Of a stretch of 64,000 nucleotides of DNA, positions 42,876 to 51,499 are shown one piece after another. The position numbers were made by a program, and so were the translations under genes. Source of the DNA: DATHTS01 sp965219305 (lineage in GTDB: Bacteria; Acidobacteriota; Blastocatellia; Pyrinomonadales; Pyrinomonadaceae); NCBI GenBank assembly GCA_965219305.1, contig OZ244725.1, positions 2,480,001 through 2,544,000 of the forward strand. The letters run 5' to 3'. The notes beneath the pieces are model-generated. The model had not been told where the DNA came from. It saw nothing but the letters and a program-made list of their open reading frames with translations, and did no database searches. The first letter of the stretch is position 1. The number at the start of each line of letters is the position of its first letter.

Positions 42876-44518
42876 TTATTGATCTTTTAATTCGAACTGC
42901 ACCCAATTTGTCGCCAATTTTTGTTTCGATTTTGCGAGATTATCAGTTACCACGATTTGCAAAACATAATCTCCGGTTTGCATTTCATTTCCCAAAGCGA
43001 TTGCTCCGGCGAAGTCAATTTTATTTTGTTTTCCATTTTCATCCGTTTGCAGCGGATTTTGTTTTCCGTCCAATAACAGTTTGCCGTCGCGAAAAATTCT
43101 GATCTGCGTTTGCAGTTGCGGTTTCTGATTTCGGTCGAATTTGGCGTTGTAAATCTCCGTGTTGTATCGCAAGATCGTACCTCTTTTAAAACTTCTCAGC
43201 GAAGTGTCCATCATTGCGTTTGTCTGTTCCTTCGACTCACTTTGCGCTTTCCATTGCTCGGCGGTCATATTTTCCAGAACAATTCCTGAAAGCGTCAGAT
43301 TGTTTTTCTTCAAATCCGGCACTTCAAGAAATTGACTTGCCGAACCGACTTTCGCGCTCGTCGCGTCGCGCAGAGAAACACGCATTTGATACGCGCCCGG
43401 TTTTTTAATGGGAAAAATGAAATTGGAAACAAAACCTTCGTCCAAAAAACTCTGGTATCTGTCATTTTTCACAGTGATCGTGTAATTTTGTCCGACTTGG
43501 TCAACAATTTCGCCGTTCTCGCCGTAGCTTATCGCCAAAACATCGAGTTTTGCCTGTTTCGAATCGTTCGGCGCGTCGGAAAACTTCAAATCTTTTGCGT
43601 CAATATAAAGAAAAGAATGAATAAACGACCCGTTTTTATTATCGTTTCCAAACAAAGTATTGAGTTTCAAATTTATTTCATTAACTGTAAACGGTGAAGT
43701 CAAAGGTTTTAAAATTTGCTGGAGAGGTGTTTCATTTTTCGTGTCCTCACGTTTTATATCAGCGTCGGCAACTCCGAAAAATCCGCTTCGATAACGAACT
43801 GTCAGATCTTCATTTTTAACTTTAACGGTTAGTTTATTAAAACGTCGCGTTTTCGGATCGAAAGTTTCGGACTCAGGCTGATAACCGAGCAGATAAAAAC
43901 CTTTCGTGTCTTCGAGCATTTTTTCCAAACCTAAATTTAAATCATTGTTGTTAAATATTGCTTTTCCGCCGGTTTCATCGGCTAAAAATGATAAACCTTG
44001 CTGTTTATCGCGCAGTTCGTTTGTCCGGTTACTCACGGATTCTTCGAGTTTTTGAGTTGTCAGAGAAATGTTGTCCTGTGCTGACATTCCGACATACGTC
44101 AAACCGCGCGCGTCCTGAGTGTAAATCGTTACCGCCGCCCGATTTGAAAGATCGGTCAAACGCTGAAGCGCATCTTTCATTTGATTACAGCGTGCGACAT
44201 CTTTTCTCATATCCGTGTCGGTGCAGATCGAAAATCCGTCAGAGAAAAGCATAATTGATTTTCTGCCCGGAAGTTCGTTCATTCCTTTGATAACGTAATT
44301 TATCGCGCCGAGCGTACCGACGGAAAAAATATCTTCGCGCAGTTCGCCAAATGCCGTCATTCGATCTTTTTCGGCTTGAATATTTGATTCGGTAGTTTCC
44401 GTCGTATTCGTTCTCGGCGTTGCGCCCGTCGCGGCGATCTGTTCCTGTAACGTCGGCTCGACGGGCGTAAACGCGCTAATTCCCGCGCGTCCGATCGGAT
44501 TCCAGCGAACTTTTTCAA
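42876..44518 (-). pseudogene. VWFA-domain protein, C-terminal piece (split by IS4)
   Basis: After the IS4 element the frame resumes 'IEKVRWNPIGRAGISAFTPVEP' and includes the rest of the von Willebrand A domain ('GAINYVIKGMNELPGRKSIMLFSDGFSI'), 'FLADETGGKAIFNNNDLNLGLEKMLEDTKGFYLLGYQPE', then a beta-rich C-terminal half. Removing the element and one 9-bp duplicate joins it in frame to the N-terminal piece at 45714-46233. A short internal restart at 44360 is possible, but it would have no signal peptide. These secreted proteins are common in Acidobacteriota; role unknown. Confidence 0.85.
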
Positions 44519-44527
44519 TCGCCGCAT
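44519..44527. repeat. Target-site duplication of the IS4 element, left copy
   Basis: TCGCCGCAT at 44519-44527 is repeated exactly at 45705-45713. Nine bases is the length expected for the IS10/ISAba1 branch of IS4. Confidence 0.9.
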
Positions 44528-45704
44528 CTCTGCACGGGACAAAAACAAAGTTAAAAAGATATTTGAAAATAGATAACGGATGTGTTTTGAGCTAAATTAG
44601 CCCTCAGCATATGAAAAAAACACATCCGAATGCTTTGCAGCATTACGAGCAAATTTACCATTAGATAAGCGTCGCGTCGAGTTGGCGGCGGCTTTGCTGA
44701 TCGCCATTATTCAACAGAACACTACAAATTTGGCAAGATTAGCCAATGTTTTAGACTTATCGGCTAAGAAGGATTCAAAATATCGGCGGTTAAAACGCTT
44801 TTTTCAGTTGGCTGAGATTGATTTCGACATTTTTGCCGAGTTGATTATTGCGATCATCAAACCGAAAGGTAAGTATGTTTTGGCGTTGGATCGCACCGAG
44901 TGGAAATACGGCTTGATATGGGTCAACATTTTGACGTTATCAATCGTGGTTGGAAACACTTCGATACCGTTATTTTGGATAACGCTCTCGCGCAAAGGCA
45001 ACTCCGTATTAGCGGAAAAGAAACAGATAATCGGGCGTTATATCAAAGTATTCGGCATCAAAAACATCGAATACTTGAGTGGTGACCGTGAGTTTGACGG
45101 ATATGAATTGGTCAAATATCTGGACAAGGAAAAAGTCCCGTTTCGTCTGCGGATAAAAGCTTCGATGACGATTACCAACAAAAGCGGGAAGCCGATGAGA
45201 TGCGGGAAATTGTTACGAACATTGAAGATCGGCGAGAGTTACCGTTTGCGACGGGCGAGGAGATACGCCGGAGTCAAGGTATCGGTCGAGGTGAAAAGAG
45301 GAAAAGACTCTCAGGAAAGTGTGATTGTCATTTCGTCTGAAGCGAGTGAGAAAATCCTGTCGGAATACAAGCGGAGATGGGCGATAGAAACATTGTTTCA
45401 GAACTTAAAGAGTCGCGGATTCGAGATCGAAAAAACGCATCTGACGAAAGTGGAGAAGATAGATAAGTTATTCGGAGTATTGGCGTTAGCAGTGGCGTGG
45501 GCGATCAAAACAGGGGAAGCGGAAAACGCCGTCAACTCGATTGAAATAAAAAAGAACGGGAGAGCGCAAACAAGTCTTTTCAGATTAGGATGTGAAATAA
45601 TCCAAGAGGTGTTATTTGAACTAAAGAGATATTCGAGAGTAAATATCTTTGCAATTCTAAGATGCTGACAACAGCTAACTTATGTCGTTTTGTCCCGTAC
45701 AGAG
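44528..45704 (+). mobile_element. Complete IS4-family element, ISAba1-like
   Basis: 1177 bp bounded by inverted repeats CTCTGCACGGGACAAAA (from 44528) and CTCTGTACGGGACAAAA (inward from 45704 on the other strand), one mismatch in 17. The ends resemble ISAba1-type elements (CTCTGTACAC...), whose length is also about 1.18 kb. A perfect 9-bp target duplication flanks it and the transposase frame is nearly whole, so the insertion looks recent. It splits the VWFA gene and is oriented against it. Confidence 0.92.
44682..45668 (+). CDS. IS4-family DDE transposase
   Basis: At least 328 residues. The catalytic residues are visible: Asp in 'YVLALDRTEWKYG', Asp in 'IEYLSGDREFDGYELVKYL', and Glu in 'RWAIETLFQNLKSRGFEIEKTHL', the YREK-type region. 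The frame has no ATG start: it begins at a TTG, but coding similarity ('LPLDKRRVELAAALL') extends upstream in this frame to about 44640. An ATG at 44610 followed by AAAAAAA opens 'MKKTHPNALQHYEQ' in a neighbouring frame, so a slip on the A-run, or a single-base error, would give a longer protein. It drives movement of the surrounding element. Confidence 0.85.
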   Translation: MAAALLIAIIQQNTTNLARLANVLDLSAKKDSKYRRLKRFFQLAEIDFDIFAELIIAIIKPKGKYVLALDRTEWKYGLIWVNILTLSIVVGNTSIPLFWITLSRKGNSVLAEKKQIIGRYIKVFGIKNIEYLSGDREFDGYELVKYLDKEKVPFRLRIKASMTITNKSGKPMRCGKLLRTLKIGESYRLRRARRYAGVKVSVEVKRGKDSQESVIVISSEASEKILSEYKRRWAIETLFQNLKSRGFEIEKTHLTKVEKIDKLFGVLALAVAWAIKTGEAENAVNSIEIKKNGRAQTSLFRLGCEIIQEVLFELKRYSRVNIFAILRC

Positions 45705-45713
45705 TCGCCGCAT
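45705..45713. repeat. Target-site duplication of the IS4 element, right copy
   Basis: TCGCCGCAT, identical to 44519-44527. Confidence 0.9.
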
Positions 45714-46233
45714 ACAAGATATTTTTGTCCGACGTAAATTGCTGAAGCGAACCGGTTCCGCCGCCCGTGCGAATAATTGCCACCAGATCGTTCGGCTGCA
45801 TCTGTTCGTCCACAAATTTTTTCAAAGCCTTTTTTACTGAATAGATACTTTCGTAAGACAGACCGAGATCGTCAACGACGAGCGCGATCGTGCGGCGAAC
45901 TTGTTCCGGTCGAATTTGCACAGGCGGAATCGGAACACCCGCTGAAATTTTATTCGGTTTTTGAATTGGTGAATTATTTGTTTGGGTTTCGGAACTGACA
46001 AACGAAAAATTTGTAATTTCCTGTTTTTTATCGTTTTCGTAAATTTCGAAATCTTCCGGTTTCAAGTCAGTTACAATTCTGCCTTTTTTATCTGTAACCG
46101 TTGCATCTATTTGAATTAACGTCGTGGAAATTACGATCAAATCATCTTCGGCAGGAGTCGGTGTCGGTGTCTGAGCATAATTTACGGCACAGAAAATAAT
46201 TATAAAAAGGCTGACGAAAATAATTTTTTTCAT
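45714..46233 (-). pseudogene. VWFA-domain protein, N-terminal piece (split by IS4)
   Basis: Signal peptide 'KIIFVSLFIIIFCAVNYAQ', a TPTPTP linker, the N-terminal domain 'IQIDATVTDKKGRIVTDLKPEDFEIYENDKKQEITNFSF' and the start of the VWA fold 'RRTIALVVDDLGLSYESIYSVKKALKKFVDEQ...LVAIIRTGGGTGSLQQFTSDKNILYAA'. The DDLGLS segment stands where the metal-binding DxSxS normally begins. The frame enters the IS4 end and reads a few foreign residues before stopping inside the element. Confidence 0.85.
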
Positions 46234-46375
46234 ATGAATAATAGTAATTTACCAAATTTTACAACTATCAAAAAGCGAAATCCGATTAACCTTAAAAATT
46301 GTCTCCATCATTAATATATACTTTTGATTTGTCATTTGAAATAGAATAACCTTTCTTTTCGACAAGGATAAATTT

Positions 46376-47362
46376 ATGAAATATCGTGAATTGGGCAGAA
46401 CTGGTTATAAAGTTTCGGAAGTAAGTTTCGGCGCGTGGGCGATTGGCGGAACTTGGGGCGAAGTTGAAGACAGCGAATCAATCGCCGCGCTTCATACGGC
46501 AGTTGATCTCGGCGTAAATTTCTTCGACACGGCGGACGTTTACGGCGACGGGCGCAGCGAAAAATTACTGGCAAAACTCAAAAAAGACCGCGCGGGCGAA
46601 GAAATAATTATCGCCACAAAAGTCGGTCGTCGGCTTCCCGCACAAACCGTCGCCGGTTACAGCCGTGAAAATTTGAGCGAATTCATTGAACGGAATTTGA
46701 AAAATCTCGAAACCGATTCTCTCGATCTGGTTCAACTTCATTGCCCGCCGCAAGACGCTTATTATCATCCCGAAATTTTCGGCATAATGGACGATTTTGT
46801 TAAAGACGGAAAAATCAAAAATTACGGCGTGAGCGTCGAAAAAGTCGAAGAAGCAATCAAAGCCGTTGAATTTCCGAACGTCAAAACCGTGCAGATAATT
46901 TTCAACATTTTCCGTCAACGTCCGGCAGATTTGTTTTTCGATCTGGCGAAAGAAAAAAAGGTCGGAATTCTCGCGCGTGTGCCGCTTTCATCAGGAATGT
47001 TGACGGGAAAAATGTCGAAAGATTCGACGTTTGAAAAAGACGATCACCGCAATTTCAATCGTCAAGGCGAAGCGTTCGATGTCGGCGAAACATTTTCCGG
47101 CGTTGATTTTGAAACGGGCTTGGAAGCTGTCGAAGAACTGAAAAAATTAGTTCCCGAAAATATGACAATGGCGCAATTCGCTCTGCGCTGGATTTTAATG
47201 CACGATGCCGTAACCTGCACGATTCCGGGCGCAAAACGTCCCGGTCAGGAAGAAGACAACGCCAAAGCCGCAGACTTTTCACCAATTTCCGATGAAATTA
47301 TGAAGGCGATTAAAAATTTATACGAAAGCAAGATTAAACCGCAAGTTCATCAATACTGGTAA
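46376..47362 (+). CDS. Aldo/keto reductase
   Basis: A 328-residue TIM-barrel NAD(P)H oxidoreductase. The tetrad is visible: Asp/Tyr in 'VNFFDTADVYGDGRSEKLL', Lys in 'IIATKVGRR' and His in 'LDLVQLHCPP'. 'MKYRELGRTGYKVSEVSFGAWAIGGTWG' is the usual start of the AKR12/13-like branch, and 'WILMHDAVTCTIPGAKRPGQEEDNAKA' binds the cofactor. It may act on sugar aldehydes or keto-sugars. An AAGGA ribosome site lies just before the ATG. It ends before a strong shared terminator. Confidence 0.92.
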   Translation: MKYRELGRTGYKVSEVSFGAWAIGGTWGEVEDSESIAALHTAVDLGVNFFDTADVYGDGRSEKLLAKLKKDRAGEEIIIATKVGRRLPAQTVAGYSRENLSEFIERNLKNLETDSLDLVQLHCPPQDAYYHPEIFGIMDDFVKDGKIKNYGVSVEKVEEAIKAVEFPNVKTVQIIFNIFRQRPADLFFDLAKEKKVGILARVPLSSGMLTGKMSKDSTFEKDDHRNFNRQGEAFDVGETFSGVDFETGLEAVEELKKLVPENMTMAQFALRWILMHDAVTCTIPGAKRPGQEEDNAKAADFSPISDEIMKAIKNLYESKIKPQVHQYW

Positions 47363-47373
47363 ATTTACGCATA

Positions 47374-47416
47374 AAAAAATCTCGCTTGTTGTTTAATAAA
47401 ACAAGCGAGATTTTTT
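47374..47416. terminator. Bidirectional rho-independent terminator
   Basis: AAAAAATCTCGCTTGTT (47374-47390) is complementary to AACAAGCGAGATTTTTT (47400-47416) with a 9-base loop. With A-run and T-run on both sides it serves both convergent genes, the aldo/keto reductase and the esterase. Confidence 0.92.
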
Positions 47417-47433
47417 AGTTTCAAAACTTAAAA

Positions 47434-48369
47434 TTATTCCGCGTCTAAAATATTATTTTCGCGCAGAAATTTCCTGACAGCCGCGTAATTATTGATCATC
47501 TGCTCCTTGTTAAAACCGCCGTGTCCGCCGCCTTTGACCGTTACGAGTTGATTTTTTACTCCAACTTTGTCTAGCGACTTGTGCAGATCAACAGCTTGCT
47601 GATACGGCACGACATTATCTTTTTCGCCGTGAATCGTGATAATCGGCGGCAGTTCTGCGCGGACGTAATTTATTGGCGAAAGTTGTCTGGCAAGTTCCAG
47701 ACGATCGTTCATACTTCCGAACCATTCGATCGCATAATGTTTCGCATTTTCGCCTTCGAGCAGATCGGCGACATCCGTAATTCCGAATAAATTGACGATC
47801 GCCGCAACTTTCATTTCCGGTTCAACGCCGCTCGTCCAACGCTTGTCATCGCCCGTCGGACATTGGCGGTCAAACGGATTTTTTGCAGGAAGCATTCCCG
47901 TAATTAATGATAAATGTCCGCCTGCGGAAGTTCCCGTCAAAACAATTTTTGAAGTGTCAAACTTAAATTCTTCCGCATTTCGATAAACCCAGCGCAAAGC
48001 ACAGCGGCAATCTTCGACCGCGCCGGGAGCGAGCGACTGATTTGCCACGCGGTATTCGACATTGACGACCGCCCAACCCATCGAAAGATACGGCAAAAGA
48101 TAAAAAATATTCGCTTCCTTTTGTCCGCCTATCCAACCGCCGCCGTGAAATAAAACTAATGTCGGCAAAGCCTTGTCGCGCGTATTCGGCAGATACAGAT
48201 CGAGTTTCAGATCAACATTTCCGGCTTTTGAATAAACAATATTCGGTCTCATACTGTAATCAACCGAAGCGTAATCAACCCAATTTTCCACCGTAACTTT
48301 TTGTTTTTCCTGAGCAAAAACCGCAGAACAAAACACAATTACGAGTAAAGCTATTTTAATTATCTTCAT
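47434..48369 (-). CDS. Secreted alpha/beta-hydrolase esterase (BD-FAE/HSL-like)
   Basis: A 311-residue protein with signal peptide 'MKIIKIALLVIVFCSAVFAQ'. The oxyanion-hole motif is 'LVLFHGGGWIGGQ', the nucleophile Ser is in 'VLTGTSAGGHLSL', and the acid/His pair probably lies in 'HGEKDNVVPYQQAV' and 'GGGHGGF'. It resembles carboxylesterases that remove acetyl or feruloyl groups from hemicellulose. It follows GH115 by 15 bp on the same strand, which supports deacylation of glucuronoxylan. Confidence 0.88.
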   Translation of the reverse strand: MKIIKIALLVIVFCSAVFAQEKQKVTVENWVDYASVDYSMRPNIVYSKAGNVDLKLDLYLPNTRDKALPTLVLFHGGGWIGGQKEANIFYLLPYLSMGWAVVNVEYRVANQSLAPGAVEDCRCALRWVYRNAEEFKFDTSKIVLTGTSAGGHLSLITGMLPAKNPFDRQCPTGDDKRWTSGVEPEMKVAAIVNLFGITDVADLLEGENAKHYAIEWFGSMNDRLELARQLSPINYVRAELPPIITIHGEKDNVVPYQQAVDLHKSLDKVGVKNQLVTVKGGGHGGFNKEQMINNYAAVRKFLRENNILDAE

Positions 48370-48384
48370 AATTTTATATCGAAT

Positions 48385-51249
48385 TTATTTAATAAATGCG
48401 CTCTGCGGCGCACCTAGATAAGTTTCTTTCAGATCGCCCGTTTCGATAACGATTTTCTGCAAAACCAAACCGCTGTCAATCATAAAAAATTTGAGCGTGT
48501 GATTGCCGGATTCTTTTATTTCGTGAACCGAAGTTAAAATTTTAATATTATTTGCGACCGATAAATTCCAATTTTCGTCCGAAGAATCTTGATGAATATT
48601 AATTATTTGCGGCGTTTCGTCGTCTATTGAAATTCCGTATTTCAAACCGTTTCCGATTTTAAAATTGATCGTCGGAGAAAAATAAGCGTGAACTTTTATT
48701 TTTCCTTTCGTAAATAAATGAACGTCGTATTCAAGACGCGGACTTTTTTCCGAAATTGTTTGCGGTGCAGTAAAAACAGGCATCGGAGTTACGCCCGACG
48801 AAGTTCTCCCGAGATTCGGAATCGTTTCCCAACTGATTTTTTTATCGGTAATTTCACGCGAATAATTTTCCGCTTCCATAGAAATATAACCGTTACTTTC
48901 GACAAATCCTTTCACGCCGTTTTTGGGCGGATTGTTGATGTTGATGTTTACCGGAATTTTCTGTCCGAGCGATTCGATAATAATTTGCGCTCTGTGAATT
49001 CCGAACGGTGCTTTTTCCCAATCAATTTTTACCGGAAATTTTTCTTGAAGATCAATCGTTCCTTTTTCATCGGAAACTTTTATCCAACTTTCCGGCGTTT
49101 TTATTTCATAATCAAATGCTTTTTTGCCGCGATTAAAAATTTCAAAATTAAATGTTTGATCGTTAAACGGGTCAAATGTCGGCAAAATTGCTTCTTCTTT
49201 CGCTTCGGGAAACCATTTTTCCGAACCTTCGACGGCAACGCCGATTTCCGCGTTTTCGGGAAGTTCGATTTTTTGAGTTTTCGGAATATTATTTTGATCC
49301 GGCTGCTGCCAATTGTCGTAGCCGATGTGCGTCTGCGACATTATGTGATTCCATTTTCCGTTCGCCAAATCTTCGTGAAAATATCGCGTCAATTCCGCGT
49401 CTTTTTCAAATAATTGCCGGACTTTTTCCGCCATTTCATTCGTCGCAGCTCTACCTTGTTTCGCATACAAATGATTTTTTCCGGCGGTTACATAAAGCTC
49501 ATTCAAATTCGCGCAGGCTAAAACCGGATGAAGAATTAATTGATAATAAGTGGCTTTATATTGTTCTGGAAGTTTTTTGTAAATATCATTCGCTTGCGCG
49601 GCTAAACTGTTATATTCATTGATAATGTTGTCCGCTTTACTGTAATTTACAAGGCTGTAAGTTGAAGCATCGAGCAATTCCGGTTTTCGTCTGGCATTAT
49701 ATTTCGTGTATTTTTTCAATATTTCCGCAATCGCTTTTCCGCGTTCCGCGCCGAACGCTTCGCTTGCCCATTGCACATAATAATCGTCTAAATTTCGAGC
49801 ATTTATCGCTTCGGGATTCCAGGCGTAATCGAGAAAAAATTCCGTCGGAAATTCCATCGGTTTGATGTCACCGACGTTGACGATCCATATTTGTTTCGCG
49901 CCGAATTGATACGCGAGGTGCATTTGTTCCCAGACGCGCTCGATCTGATTCGTGTTCAGCCATTTGTAATTTCGCGGACCGCCGACGTAATCGAAATGAT
50001 AATAAATCCCGTAACCGCCCTTTCGCGGCGCGGCATTGAGTTCGGGAAGCCGGCGAATATTTCCCCAATTATCATCACTTAAAAGCAAAGTAACATCGTC
50101 GGGAACGCGCATTCCTTTATCATAATAATCCTGAACTTCCTTGTATAAAGCCCAAACTTGCGGCGTTTGTTCAGCGGGTTTTCCGGTAACTTCCGTGATA
50201 ATTTCGCGCTGTTTTTTAACGATATTTTCCAAAAGTTCGATGGCAGTTCCTTCGGTCATCGGCTCATCGCCGTCGCCGCGCATTCCGACGGTCACGATGC
50301 TCTCGTTATTTCCCATCCGCTCGATGCCGCCTTTCCAAAATTCAATTAGATTCTCAGAATTTGTAACGTAATCCCATTTTCCTTTGTTAGCTTTTTCCCA
50401 TTCCGCGTGCGCCCGCATCAAAGGTTCGTGATGCGAAGTTCCCATCACGATTCCGTATTCATCGGCGAGTTTCGGATTTAAAGGATCGTCAACATAAAAC
50501 ATTCGTCCCCACATCGCCGACCACAGATAATTGCCTTTCATCCGCAAAATCAATTCAAAAACTTTCTCGTAAAATTTTGAATTAAACCCGCCGAATTTTT
50601 CATAAGCCCAACCGGAAAGTGCCGGTTGTTCGTCGTTGATAAAAATCCCGCGATACTTAACTTTCGGTTCGCTGTTTGTATGAATTCCCGGCAAAACGTG
50701 GAGTTCGGTTTGTTTTTTGACAGGCACATCCGCCCACCAATACCAAGGCGAAACGCCGATCTGATTCGACAAATCATAAATCCCGTAAATCGTCCCGCGC
50801 TTGTCGCTTCCGGCAATCACCAACGCCCGTTTTACGCCCGGAAAAGGATTTTCGACGATCTGCGTTATAAATTTTTCCCACTTCCCAACCAGAGCCGAAG
50901 AATCAATTTTCCCGTCTTTCGCCAACTGATCTATGAGCGAACTTTTTCCCAAAGTTCAGATAACCACGACCGTTTCCGCATTTTCGACTTTATTAAAGGA
51001 TAAATTCGGCTCGCTATTCGTTATATTTTTTATGTCCGCCTGAAGATGTTTGACTACTTTCAAAACGCCGGAAAAATCATTTTCGTTGACCAACAAAGAC
51101 GCGGTTTTTCCCTTTGTCAATAACGGAAAACTTCCTTTTGAAAATTTATTATTTATATATTTTACATGGTCAATTGAAAAATCTTGCTCCGCAAACGCAA
51201 TAAATAAAAGAATGAAAAGAAGCAAAAAAGTTTTAACTGACCGAAGCAT
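48385..51249 (-). pseudogene. GH115 xylan alpha-1,2-glucuronidase, interrupted by an in-frame TGA
   Basis: The gene starts at 51249 with a signal peptide ('VKTFLLLFILLFIAFAEQ') and reads to 'NAETVVVI', where TGA (50956-50958) interrupts, then continues in the same frame 'TLGKSSLIDQLAKDG' to 48385. Related proteins have 'IGTIGKS' here, so the TGA replaces a Gly, one base from GGA. GH115 features: 'ALVIAGSDKRGTIYGIYDLSNQIGVSPWYWWADVP', 'YRGIFINDEQPALSGWAYEKFGG' and 'NYLWSAMWGRMFYVDDP'. The enzyme would remove (methyl)glucuronic acid from xylan. A restart at TTG (50952) would give an 855-residue protein lacking the signal. Nonsense mutation or sequence error. Confidence 0.85.
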
Positions 51250-51499
51250 AATTATTTCGATTTAAGGTTTTGATTTCCGAATTAGCGAAACGTCTTAATT
51301 TTTATTTATAAAGAGTCAAAATTTTTCTCTCTACATTTTTAAAGAATTAAATTGCGACTGTTTTGAATTTTATAATACTTTTGTAAGCTATAACAACAAA
51401 GTCCGGGAAATGTGCTAAAATTTTTTAGATTTAAACAAAAATATAGTTTTTTCCGGTTTCCGCACACAAATAAAAAATTAGTAACTCGGAGATGTTTTA
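51250..51499. other. Divergent intergenic region between GH115 and GH3-PA14
   Basis: 250 AT-rich bp holding both divergent promoters. A TATAAT at 51371-51376 abuts a 26-bp motif shared with 23414-23439. No other gene is seen. Confidence 0.5.
51377..51402. promoter_or_regulatory. Candidate operator, copy 2 of a 26-bp motif
   Basis: ACTTTTGT-AAGCTATA-ACAACAAAGT, identical to 23414-23439 at 23 of 26 positions and in the same orientation. It lies 128 bp from the GH115 start and 98 bp from the GH3-PA14 start, so it could act on either. Confidence 0.4.

Noticed and set aside
48718..49413. A 231-codon plus-strand frame within GH115
   Set aside because: It is antisense to a well-conserved glycosidase and has no recognisable domain; long antisense frames are common here because of codon bias in the real genes.
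21485..50958. Reassignment of UGA to an amino acid in this organism
   Set aside because: UGA is the natural stop of several intact genes in the window (Dabb, SRPBCC, the sigma-54 activator, amt, the UPF0175 antitoxin), so a genome-wide recoding does not hold.
50936..50958. Selenocysteine at the GH115 UGA
   Set aside because: The position is a conserved Gly in the family, and the hairpin overlaps the UGA itself, so its loop is too close for a SECIS element.
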